64,000 nucleotides of DNA from Salinicoccus luteus DSM 17002 (GTDB taxonomy: Bacteria; Bacillota; Bacilli; Staphylococcales; Salinicoccaceae): positions 124,001 through 188,000 of the forward strand of contig NZ_JONV01000006.1 in NCBI RefSeq assembly GCF_000712035.1, given 5' to 3'. The notes under the pieces are model-generated. The model searched no databases. It saw only the letters and a list, made by a program, of their open reading frames with translations, and was not told where the DNA came from. A program made the position numbers and the translations under genes. Positions 14,844-22,086 of the stretch are shown piece after piece; the stretch's first letter is position 1; the number at the start of each line of letters is the position of its first letter.

Positions 14844-16104
14844 TTTCTCACGATTTACCGAGGTGGAATACTTCGAGAAGACCGTGCTCGCCAAAGCACT
14901 CCATTTCCCGGCTCTCAGAAGACGGCTGAGACTGGAGCCGGAATACTTCGAAAATGAAAAGCATGGTGCATTGGCCACCCGGCTGCTCAGTGATCCTGAA
15001 TTTGATAAACAGCAGCTCATCAGTGAGTCGGTGAAATCTCCAGAAGTATATGGGGACTACGAATTCGTGAAACAGATTGTCTACATGGATGTGCCCACCG
15101 ACAAGGGCTTCATGTTCGATCAGGAGCAGGTGGCAGAACACTACAAGCATCGGGAACTCGATAAAGCCATAAAGCAGTATACGAATGAACCGGGCCTTGC
15201 CGGCCGCATGTATATCCGCAACCGGATCGACAAGTTGGAGAAGATCGACCTGGTGCAGGAGGATAGGAAGTGCGACACACTGAAGAACATATTCGACAGC
15301 CTGTACAACGAAGATTCAGCGTCCATCATCAAGACGGGCCTGGCATCCCTGGACAGCCTCATATCCGGAGTTTCATCAAAGCAATTGATTCTGGTGGGTG
15401 CAAGACCGTCAATGGGCAAGACGGCCCTGGCACTTCAGATGGCCCAAAATATGCAGAGTGAACAGAATGAAATCATATTCTTCTCTGCAGAGACAACAGA
15501 GATCAGTGTAACGCAGCGCATCCTTGCAGCATCGACAGGGGTCAATCTCACCAAATTCAAGGAACCGAGCAGGATGATGACCAATGAAGAGATCGACAAA
15601 GTCATTGACGGCATCAAATGCTATCAAGCCTCGAACATCAAAATAATGGATGATGCGAGTGTCACAACGAACAGGGTGAAGACTGCCGCCAATAACATAC
15701 CGGAAGGGAGGCGGGGGATCATCTTCATCGATTATATCCAGCTTATGCAATCAGATGTCAGGTTGCGTGACCGCCGGGCGGAACTCGAAGAGGTTTCGAG
15801 GGAACTGAAGATTATCGCAAAAGACATGGATGTGACCATCATTGCCTTGTCCCAGCTCTCCCGTGCGAATGATGCCAGACAGGATAAGCGGCCGGTACTG
15901 AGCGACCTCAGGGAGACCGGACAGTTGGAACAGGATGCAGACATGGTGTTCTTCTGCCATAGGGAGGACTACTATATCCGGAATGGAGGAAATCCTTCAG
16001 AAGGCAGCCGGATGGAAATCATTGTTGCCAAGAACAAGGATGGACCGACGGGCACGGCACTCACCACATTCCAACGCCACAATCAGACGATCTCCGGGAA
16101 TTAG
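14836..16104 (+). CDS. Phage DnaB-type replicative helicase
   Basis: This 422-residue hexameric helicase has an N-terminal DnaB-like domain (residues 1-110), a linker helix, and a RecA-type C-terminal domain. Walker A GARPSMGKT lies at 188-196, Walker B is IIFIDYIQLM, followed by IIALSQLSR and DLRETGQLEQDAD. It unwinds DNA at the phage fork. The ATG at 14836 has AGGGAGG 8 nt upstream and overlaps the loader gene. It is slightly shorter than chromosomal DnaC helicases and is complete. Confidence 0.9.
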   Translation: MNDFSRFTEVEYFEKTVLAKALHFPALRRRLRLEPEYFENEKHGALATRLLSDPEFDKQQLISESVKSPEVYGDYEFVKQIVYMDVPTDKGFMFDQEQVAEHYKHRELDKAIKQYTNEPGLAGRMYIRNRIDKLEKIDLVQEDRKCDTLKNIFDSLYNEDSASIIKTGLASLDSLISGVSSKQLILVGARPSMGKTALALQMAQNMQSEQNEIIFFSAETTEISVTQRILAASTGVNLTKFKEPSRMMTNEEIDKVIDGIKCYQASNIKIMDDASVTTNRVKTAANNIPEGRRGIIFIDYIQLMQSDVRLRDRRAELEEVSRELKIIAKDMDVTIIALSQLSRANDARQDKRPVLSDLRETGQLEQDADMVFFCHREDYYIRNGGNPSEGSRMEIIVAKNKDGPTGTALTTFQRHNQTISGN

Positions 16105-16108
16105 ACTG

Positions 16109-16408
16109 ATGGAAATTATCGATCAGCTTGAAGTCTTTGAGAAGACAATAGACGAAGCGTCCCAAGCATTTGGCGGAGAAGCTGCAGTCAGGCTGTTTAC
16201 AGTGTACAGGGAGGTTCTGCTCTATCTTCTGGAGACCAACAGACTGGAGATTACTGACGATTTTGAACAGTTTTGGGACTATGTCAAAAACTATACACCC
16301 GGGGCACTCTACAGGGTGGCCAGATACCATCGTAAAAAGCATGGGCAGCCGGTATTGGGGTACGGGCAACCGGTATTCCATATCAAAGAGGATACCTTGA
16401 ATGATTAA
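16109..16408 (+). CDS. Phage-island hypothetical protein, 99 aa
   Basis: This 99-residue, largely helical protein has MEIIDQLEVFEKTIDEASQAFGGEAAVRLFTVYREVLL at its start and an aromatic, basic end (GALYRVARYHRKKHGQP). It begins 4 nt after the helicase stop with a weak ribosome site (GGGAATTAG), so it is probably coupled. No family is recognised; the position matches small early phage genes. Confidence 0.6.
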   Translation: MEIIDQLEVFEKTIDEASQAFGGEAAVRLFTVYREVLLYLLETNRLEITDDFEQFWDYVKNYTPGALYRVARYHRKKHGQPVLGYGQPVFHIKEDTLND

Positions 16409-16431
16409 TAAGGCGAGGGGGGCGTTTGAAA

Positions 16432-16518
16432 ATGAATCGGAAAGAACCGCGAATGGATCCTGATCCACAGGACCATAAGAATATTCTGCAGAAAGTGAAA
16501 ACATTGTTGAACAAATAA
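16432..16518 (+). CDS. Very small phage-island ORF, 28 aa
   Basis: MNRKEPRMDPDPQDHKNI begins a 28-residue frame with a strong AGGGGGG site 9 nt before the ATG, filling most of the gap before the ArpU-like gene. It has a Pro/Asp-rich start and an amphipathic lysine-rich end. It may be a real small early protein; nothing more can be said. Confidence 0.45.
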   Translation: MNRKEPRMDPDPQDHKNILQKVKTLLNK

Positions 16519-16532
16519 ATGGAGGGTTATAG

Positions 16533-16985
16533 ATGTCACTGATAAAAATTGAGGATCTGGATACCAATGCGACACGCAATGCTGTCCATAATTTCATTAA
16601 TGAGTACCACCAGCTGCTCCACCTGTCCCCTTTGAGGGAAGAGCCGTCCGTAACACAATCCTTCAGCTTCATTCCACCGACGACCAACCGCAGCCTGAAC
16701 AATGTCGAACAGGCAGCCAGCAGGAACATCAAGCGGCAGGAGCTGATGGAAAGACGGGAAGAGGTCATGGATCGGATGCATGAAGCAGTGGAATGCCTGA
16801 AGCCGAATGAGCGGTATATTATCGTATACAAATACCTTCAGGAGGAGAAGATGATGGATGTGGAGCTCTATACGGAACTCGGCATCAGCCGGACGAAGTA
16901 CTACGAGCTGAAGAACGATGCCATTGTGAGGCTGGCCTTCTTCCTGGGACTCGAAGTCTACAGGAAAGGCGGCGGAGAGACGTGA
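16533..16985 (+). CDS. ArpU-family phage transcriptional regulator
   Basis: The protein has 150 residues. Its C-terminal half is the sigma-region-4-like fold of ArpU proteins: LKPNERYIIVYKYLQEE, then ELGISRTKYYELKNDAIVRLAFFLGLEVY. ArpU proteins switch on late genes, including packaging and lysis, in phages of Bacillota. Here it should control the lysis genes, since no morphogenesis genes follow. GGAGGG precedes the ATG. Confidence 0.75.
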   Translation: MSLIKIEDLDTNATRNAVHNFINEYHQLLHLSPLREEPSVTQSFSFIPPTTNRSLNNVEQAASRNIKRQELMERREEVMDRMHEAVECLKPNERYIIVYKYLQEEKMMDVELYTELGISRTKYYELKNDAIVRLAFFLGLEVYRKGGGET

Positions 16986-17244
16986 ATTTTGTCGAAACCG
17001 TAATGAGTGTGTACCTTTTCCGAACTTCATCCGTACCATTCATGTACGGCAGATGGACACATTCAGCCTCGTAAGGCATTACAATTGTATTGTAGGAATC
17101 TATAGATAGGTTGCTGCACATACTCATCCTTCTACCGATAAAGGGGATGAAACATCACATAGTAACTGAGGTCGGCCGCAGGCCGGCCTTTTCTATTGGA
17201 AGGAGGGAGGATATATCACAGACATGGAAGAGGGGAGGGATGCA
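16986..17244 (+). other. Non-coding junction between the regulator and the lysis genes
   Basis: In relatives this point holds terminase, portal, capsid and tail genes. Here 259 bp contain no supported gene. They hold a perfect dyad TACAAT-TGT-ATTGTA (17080-17094), a possible ArpU-type or other regulator site, and a terminator at 17169-17194, then the XhlA-like ribosome site. Confidence 0.55.
17169..17194 (+). terminator. GC-rich terminator before the lysis genes
   Basis: AGGTCGGCC pairs with GGCCGGCCT (one G-T pair, loop GCA) and is followed by TTTTC. It lies between the ArpU-like and XhlA-like genes. Confidence 0.65.
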
Positions 17245-17502
17245 ATGCCGAATGAGGACAAGGATATCGCAATACGGATTTTTGACAGGCTTGGTCAGAT
17301 TGACGGCAAATTAAGCGGATTGGAACAGATCAGGCAGCGTGCTGATGACGCCTATGACAAATCGAATACGGCTTTCGGCATGGCAGAAGCTACAGAGGAA
17401 AATCTCAAAGACCTGAAGACAACATTGAAGTGGGTTGCCGGCTTTGCATCAGGAATTCTCGTGCCTTTCATCATATTCGTATTGGGATTCATATTCATGT
17501 GA
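17245..17502 (+). CDS. XhlA-type lysis-associated membrane protein
   Basis: This 85-residue protein has a soluble helical N-terminus with coiled-coil character (RLGQIDGKLSGLEQIRQRADDAYDKS) and one C-terminal membrane helix (WVAGFASGILVPFIIFVLGFIF). This is the build of XhlA (haemolysin XhlA family), which works with holin and endolysin. A GGGAGGG site is 5 nt from the ATG at 17245. It is the first gene of the lysis cassette. Confidence 0.7.
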   Translation: MPNEDKDIAIRIFDRLGQIDGKLSGLEQIRQRADDAYDKSNTAFGMAEATEENLKDLKTTLKWVAGFASGILVPFIIFVLGFIFM

Positions 17503-17518
17503 TGAAAGGAGGCGGGAA

Positions 17519-17770
17519 ATGACACAGAACAAAGTTAAGCAGCTGGTGGCAATGATTGGTGGATTTTTGGGTGCCCTCTTCCTTGCACTTCAAGGGATGG
17601 GGATTCATCTTGACTGGTTCAATCAGGAAATGATCGACCTATGGATGCAGGTGTTGATGACAGCGATACCACTCGCTTTCGCATTCTATGGCATCTGGAA
17701 GAATACTTTCATCGTCACCAGAAAAGCACGCAGGCAGGAAGAAGAATTGAATAAGCAGGGTTTGAAGTAG
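17519..17770 (+). CDS. Phage holin
   Basis: This 83-residue protein has two membrane helices (VAMIGGFLGALFLALQGMGI and WMQVLMTAIPLAFAFYGIW) and a charged C-terminal tail (TRKARRQEEELNKQG), typical of a class II phage holin. It would form the membrane lesion that releases or triggers the amidase. GGAGGCGGG precedes the ATG. It follows the XhlA-like gene by 16 nt. Confidence 0.75.
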   Translation: MTQNKVKQLVAMIGGFLGALFLALQGMGIHLDWFNQEMIDLWMQVLMTAIPLAFAFYGIWKNTFIVTRKARRQEEELNKQGLK

Positions 17771-17798
17771 GACGTCTCAAAAATTGAGGGGTCTTTTT
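17771..17798 (+). terminator. Terminator-like hairpin between holin and amidase
   Basis: GAC..CTCAA pairs with TTGAG..GTC around a 3-nt loop, with one internal mismatch and one G-T pair, followed by TTTTT. It would partly uncouple the amidase from the holin. Confidence 0.5.
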
Positions 17799-17823
17799 AT
17801 TATGAAAAAGGAGAGGATTATTT

Positions 17824-18705
17824 ATGACATTGAAAATTGGAGTTTCAAGAGGACACGGAAAGTACACGGCAGGCAAGCGTTCACCGGCAGGAGAAAGAGA
17901 ATGGTATTTTAATGATCCAGTGGCGGATGCGTTTATGGAGATGATGGGAAATTATGATGATGTGGAAATCATCGAAGTATCAGACCCGATAGGCGAAGTG
18001 GATACGCCACTGACAACACGCACCGACTTTGCGAACCAAAATAAGGTCGATGTATATATCGCATTTCACCACAATGCCTACCAGGGGGTATGGTTCAATG
18101 GTGGCGGATCAGAGGTGCATGTCAGACCATATGCACCGCAGTCATACGAGCTTGCTTCGATTGTCGCACCATTGGTTTCAAAAGCGATGGGCATCACGAA
18201 TCGGGGTGTGAAAGTCACCAATCTTCACGAAACACGCGAGCCCCATCAGCTTGCGATACTCGTCGAAGGTGGATTCATGGATTCAAACCAGGATATTGTG
18301 GCAATGAGGGACAAAAACAAACTCAAAGCACAGGGCGAAGCCGTCGCACGCGGTGTGGCGGAATACTTTGGACTCAATATGATTTCCGCACCTGCGCCAA
18401 AAGCAACCCCTTATACAATTGGAGAATGGAAGACAAACGCATATGGCACGCAATGGATCGAAGCACGCGGTACGTTCACTGTAGGCGGCACGCGCATCAT
18501 GTCACGCTTCGGCAGTCCATTCCTGTCAGCACCGGAGGGTGGATATGCCAATCCGGGATGGTCCACGGAATATGTGGAACTCATGCGCCAGGATGGCCAC
18601 GTCTGGATCGGCTACTACGTCAACGGCAGGTATAAGACGCTGCCCGTCAAGACGTGGAATCCCACAACCGGCATCGTCGGAGCAGACTGGGGTACGTTCA
18701 GCTAA
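17824..18705 (+). CDS. Phage endolysin: N-acetylmuramoyl-L-alanine amidase with SH3b domain
   Basis: This 293-residue enzyme has a zinc-dependent Amidase_3 domain at about residues 3-190: first His in SRGHGKY, second His in FHHNAYQ, glutamate in ILVEGGFMD. It cuts between muramic acid and L-alanine. A C-terminal SH3b cell-wall-binding domain (about 205-293, GTQWIEARGTFTVGG) follows, as in staphylococcal lysins. There is no signal peptide, so export depends on the holin. AGGAGAGG precedes the ATG. It is the last gene of the phage island. Confidence 0.88.
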   Translation: MTLKIGVSRGHGKYTAGKRSPAGEREWYFNDPVADAFMEMMGNYDDVEIIEVSDPIGEVDTPLTTRTDFANQNKVDVYIAFHHNAYQGVWFNGGGSEVHVRPYAPQSYELASIVAPLVSKAMGITNRGVKVTNLHETREPHQLAILVEGGFMDSNQDIVAMRDKNKLKAQGEAVARGVAEYFGLNMISAPAPKATPYTIGEWKTNAYGTQWIEARGTFTVGGTRIMSRFGSPFLSAPEGGYANPGWSTEYVELMRQDGHVWIGYYVNGRYKTLPVKTWNPTTGIVGADWGTFS

Positions 18706-18872
18706 AGCCAACTAGGAATGAATATAATATATCACCTCCCCCTAAAAGGGGAGGATACATAACCAATGAAAAGGCAGCATTGGGAAGAGCAGCGAAGCTG
18801 CTGATTAGAATATTGGACAATCTATATAATGATAAAACATATCGGTTCTTACCAGGACCGGATTATACATGA
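18706..18872. other. Non-coding right edge of the phage island
   Basis: This stretch holds a GC-rich hairpin without a T-run (18735-18754) and a small AGCAGC/GCTGCT hairpin (about 18788-18802). No clear attachment-site repeat with the left edge and no supported gene is seen. Confidence 0.45.
18735..18754 (+). terminator. Hairpin after the amidase gene
   Basis: CCTCCCC (18735-18741) pairs with GGGGAGG (18748-18754), loop CTAAAA. There is no T-run, so termination here is uncertain. Confidence 0.4.
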
Positions 18873-18908
18873 TAATAAAAAAACTCCAAATCCTCATATG
18901 AGGATTTG
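18873..18908 (-). terminator. rpsD terminator
   Basis: The palindrome CAAATCCTCATATGAGGATTTG (18887-18908) is followed on the minus strand by seven T residues, 27 nt after the rpsD stop. Confidence 0.85.
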
Positions 18909-18934
18909 AAGCCTTCAGATACTGTTTCAACCTA

Positions 18935-19537
18935 TTATCTGGAGTAGTACTCGACGATAAGCTGTTCGTTGATTTCAGCAGCGAGCTCAGAACGCTCTGG
19001 CTGACGTACGAAAGTACCTTCCATTTTTTCTTCGTCGAATGTAAGGTATTCAGGAACGAAGTTGTTGTACTCGATCGCTTCTTTGACGATATCGAGGTTG
19101 CGGGATTTCTCACGCAGGCCGATAGTCTGGCCAGCTTTGAGTGTGTAGGATGGGATATCCACACGTTTGCCATCTACAGTCACGTGACCGTGGTTGACGA
19201 GCTGACGTGCCTGACGGCGTGTTCTTGCAAGTCCGAGCTGGTATACGACTGCATCCAGACGGGAAGCGAGAAGGATCATGAAGTTTTCACCATGAACACC
19301 TTTCATTTTTGCAGAACGGTCGAAGATTGTACGGAACTGGCGCTCAGTGATTCCATACATGAAACGGAGCTTCTGCTTCTCCTGAAGCTGCATTCCATAT
19401 TCGGAAAGCTTTCTTCTTTGTGTTGGGCCGTGGTCACCAGGGGCGTACGGACGGCGTTCGAGTTCTTTGCCTGTGCCACTCAGTGAGATTCCGAGACGGC
19501 GGGACTTTTTCCAAGTTGAACCTGTAAAACGAGCCAT
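18935..19537 (-). CDS. rpsD: 30S ribosomal protein S4
   Basis: This 200-residue S4 has an N-terminal domain starting [19 protein letters not shown] and the S4 RNA-binding domain at about 92-155 ([31 protein letters not shown]). It nucleates 30S assembly by binding 16S rRNA. The first zinc-finger cysteines of some S4 proteins are absent, as in C-minus S4 types. It is a single-gene unit with a consensus promoter, a long structured leader for autoregulation, and its own terminator. Confidence 0.97.
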   Translation of the reverse strand: MARFTGSTWKKSRRLGISLSGTGKELERRPYAPGDHGPTQRRKLSEYGMQLQEKQKLRFMYGITERQFRTIFDRSAKMKGVHGENFMILLASRLDAVVYQLGLARTRRQARQLVNHGHVTVDGKRVDIPSYTLKAGQTIGLREKSRNLDIVKEAIEYNNFVPEYLTFDEEKMEGTFVRQPERSELAAEINEQLIVEYYSR

Positions 19538-19716
19538 TTTGACTCCTCCTTATTGTTTTGTCTATGCAAAAGACATCATAAGGGTGATAACCACTTACAT
19601 GGGCATGCGATTTTAAGTGCCTTCGCCTTATAGCATCAGTTACGCAGCACACCACCAAGGGAACCGCATGCTGACATGTAATGGTCATCCGCTACTTAAT
19701 CCGTTCATTTACACAA
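19538..19716 (-). ncRNA. rpsD 5' leader (S4 autoregulatory RNA)
   Basis: About 180 nt lie between the promoter and the rpsD start. A long-range pairing is visible: the 5' arm (19675-19690, GGATGACCATTACATG on the minus strand) complements the 3' arm (19583-19601, CATGTAAGTGGTTATCACC). This encloses a multi-hairpin region and leaves the AGGAGGAG ribosome site beside it. In Bacillus, rpsD is known to be repressed by S4 through such a leader; its presence here is inferred from position and pairing. Confidence 0.7.
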
Positions 19717-19722
19717 TTAATG

Positions 19723-19751
19723 ATTATACACAAATGGTTGACGCTTGTCAA
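19723..19751 (-). promoter_or_regulatory. Consensus sigma-A promoter of rpsD
   Basis: On the minus strand, TTGACA (19746-19751), a 17-bp spacer and TATAAT (19723-19728) match the consensus perfectly. Confidence 0.92.
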
Positions 19752-19762
19752 TGGACGTTCTT

Positions 19763-20233
19763 CTAGATATACTGTTTCAATACTTCTACGAAGTCACTGA
19801 GGCCCTTGCGGTCCTCTTCTGTGAAACGGTCGAAAATGGGGGAGTCGATATCGAGTACGCCGATCGGTGTACCATCCCTATAGATCGGCACAACGATTTC
19901 GGAGCGGCTGTTTGCATCACAGGCGATATGTCCGGGGAATTGTGTGACGTCATCGACGATGAAGATGTCATTCCCCCTGAAGGCAAGGCCGCAGACGCCT
20001 TTTCCATTCTGTATCCTCACGCAGGCGGGGAGTCCCTGGAACGGGCCGAGCACGAGCTCGTCTGTTTCTTCTTCATACAGATAGAAGCCGACCCAGTTGA
20101 TGTCTTCGAGGAATACGTTGAGCAGACTGGACGCATTGGATAGATTGGCGATGCGGTCCGTCTCATCTTCAATCAGGCCTTTGAGCATCTGGTTCAGTTG
20201 TGTGTAGTCTTTGATTTTGGTTTCTGTAAACAT
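19763..20233 (-). CDS. Free methionine-(R)-sulfoxide reductase (GAF domain)
   Basis: This 156-residue single-GAF-domain enzyme reduces free methionine-R-sulfoxide with thioredoxin as electron donor. The three cysteines of the family are present with the right spacing: Cys71, Cys81 and Cys105, plus the SRSEIVVPI and GVLDIDSP motifs. It is the ytsP orthologue by sequence and by position next to rpsD and ezrA. The start at 20233 has a GGTG-type site. Its own promoter lies at 20265-20293. Confidence 0.9.
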   Translation of the reverse strand: MFTETKIKDYTQLNQMLKGLIEDETDRIANLSNASSLLNVFLEDINWVGFYLYEEETDELVLGPFQGLPACVRIQNGKGVCGLAFRGNDIFIVDDVTQFPGHIACDANSRSEIVVPIYRDGTPIGVLDIDSPIFDRFTEEDRKGLSDFVEVLKQYI

Positions 20234-20264
20234 TTAATCACCCTGTCTATATAAATATTAATGA

Positions 20265-20293
20265 ATTATACATTTATATGTTTTTTCTTTCAA
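20265..20293 (-). promoter_or_regulatory. Sigma-A promoter of the fRMsr gene
   Basis: On the minus strand, TTGAAA (20288-20293), a 17-bp spacer and TATAAT (20265-20270) lie 32 bp before the start. A separate plus-strand TATAAT at 20304-20309 probably serves ezrA. Confidence 0.75.
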
Positions 20294-20336
20294 TTTTTTA
20301 AGCTATAATCTAATTATATACTTAGGAGGTAGCTGT

Positions 20337-22031
20337 ATGTGGGTCTATGTTTTAATCGTTGTCATACTTGCCGTCGTAATTGCGATCGGCACGCTATTAT
20401 ATATGCGTAATATCAGAAAAGATGACATAAAAACGCAATATGTAAAACTCGAGGGAATGCGGAATCTGCCGTTTCAGGACGAGCTTGTCAAAGTCAAGGA
20501 CTACAATCTCCATGGCGAAGCGCGGTCACTGTACAAGACTTGGCAGTCGGACTGGCAGAACGTTCTTAAACATTCTCTGGTAGAGGCCCAAAATGACCTG
20601 GATCAGGCTACTGAAGATGTTGAGAAATTTCGTTTCAATGACAGCCGTGCCAAGACTGAAAGCGCAAATGCAAAGCTTGAGAGCGTCGAGGAGAAGTACA
20701 AGGAACTCTCTGGTGAAATCCATGAACTGATCGACGCAAACAAGGAGGGCGAGAGGAAGTACAATGAAGCGGAGCGGCTCTATCGCGAAGCGAAGCGTGA
20801 CGTACTTGCGAACGGACATCAGTTTGGTGATGCACAGCCCCATCTCGAAAAGTTGATAGAGACATATGAACCCGAACTGAAAGCGTACGAAAAGCAGGTG
20901 AACCAGGGCAACTATGTCACTGCAAACAAGGAGATCGATGAAGTGCATGAGGAGCTCTCCATCCTCAAGGAGAACATGGATGAGATTCCGCTACTGATCA
21001 AAGAGGTCCAGAAGGATCTGCCCCAGCAGTTCCAGGAAGTGCGCTTCGGATGCCGTGATCTGAAAGCGGAGGGATATGACCTTGAGCACATCAAAGTGGA
21101 GGGCAAGCTGGCCACACTCAAAGGAAAGCTGAACCTTGTGGAGCCGCTGATCACACGCCTTGAGCTCGATGAGGCGAGGGATATCCTGGATGACATCAAT
21201 ACCCAGCTCGATGACATGCTCGAACTCGTGGAGCATGAAGTCATGGCGAAGACGAAGGTCGACCACGAAAAGGATATCATTACGGACAATCTCTTCCATG
21301 CAAAGGATATGAACTATACGCTGCGCACGGAGATTGATTATGTCAAAGAGCAGTTCCATATCAATGAAACGGACATCCATCAGGTCCAGAAGTACGAGCA
21401 TGAAATCGAAAGCATGATTGAAGTCTACGATGAGATCATTTCCGAAACTTCCAAATCGATGGCGCGATACAGCGAGGTCCTGGATAACCTGGAGTACATT
21501 AAGGACAATATCGGCTCCATCAACGAAGAGCAGCAGCAGATCCAGCAGTACCTGATCAACCTGCGTGAAGACGAAGCGGAGGCCCGGGAGAATGCCCTGC
21601 TGGTACAGGACCGCAAGGAAGAAATCTACAGGGAGCTCCTCGGATCCAACCTTACAAGCGTTCCTGAGAAGTTCCTGGTCATGAAGAATGAACTCGACAT
21701 AGATGTCAAAGAGATCAACAAGTATTTCAAGCGGCGACCTCTGAATGTCCAGTACATCAAGGACAAGGTGAACCGCACCGTAGTCCTGATGAATAAATAT
21801 GAGCAGGAAGCATATGAAATACTCCAGGAAGCCCGCCTGACGGAAGTGATGATCCAATATGGCAACCGCTACAGAAGGGACGACCCGGATTTCAGCCATA
21901 AGCTGAATGAAGCGGAACGCCTCTTCAGGGAAAATCGCTACAAGCGTGCACTGGAGATCGTCAGAATGGCCCTCGATAAAGTGGAGCCGGGTGCAGCGGA
22001 ACGTATTGAGAAAGAATTTGATAAGCGGTAG
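20337..22031 (+). CDS. ezrA: Septation ring formation regulator EzrA
   Basis: This 564-residue protein has an N-terminal membrane anchor (about residues 3-23) followed by a spectrin-like array of long coiled coils, the layout of EzrA. It binds FtsZ, limits ring formation away from midcell and links the ring to cell-wall synthesis. The NLPFQDELVKVKDYNLHGEA segment after the anchor and the conserved C-terminal YRRDDPDFSHKLNEAERLFRE region support the call. AGGAGGT precedes the ATG. Confidence 0.95.
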   Translation: MWVYVLIVVILAVVIAIGTLLYMRNIRKDDIKTQYVKLEGMRNLPFQDELVKVKDYNLHGEARSLYKTWQSDWQNVLKHSLVEAQNDLDQATEDVEKFRFNDSRAKTESANAKLESVEEKYKELSGEIHELIDANKEGERKYNEAERLYREAKRDVLANGHQFGDAQPHLEKLIETYEPELKAYEKQVNQGNYVTANKEIDEVHEELSILKENMDEIPLLIKEVQKDLPQQFQEVRFGCRDLKAEGYDLEHIKVEGKLATLKGKLNLVEPLITRLELDEARDILDDINTQLDDMLELVEHEVMAKTKVDHEKDIITDNLFHAKDMNYTLRTEIDYVKEQFHINETDIHQVQKYEHEIESMIEVYDEIISETSKSMARYSEVLDNLEYIKDNIGSINEEQQQIQQYLINLREDEAEARENALLVQDRKEEIYRELLGSNLTSVPEKFLVMKNELDIDVKEINKYFKRRPLNVQYIKDKVNRTVVLMNKYEQEAYEILQEARLTEVMIQYGNRYRRDDPDFSHKLNEAERLFRENRYKRALEIVRMALDKVEPGAAERIEKEFDKR

Positions 22032-22038
22032 AATAGGA

Positions 22039-22069
22039 GACTTGGGATGACAGATCCCGAGTCCCTTTT
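22039..22069 (+). terminator. Weak terminator between ezrA and the desulfurase gene
   Basis: GACTTGGGAT pairs with ATCCCGAGTC (one G-T pair, loop GACAG), followed by CCTTTTG. It may allow read-through into the cysteine desulfurase gene. Confidence 0.5.
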
Positions 22070-22086
22070 GTGTAAGGAGTGATATT

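Noticed and set aside
12255-18872. Attachment-site direct repeats bounding the phage island
   Set aside because: Comparison by eye of 12255-12478 with 18706-18872 gave no direct repeat; only an inverted 8-mer GGTTCTTA was shared, which is expected by chance.
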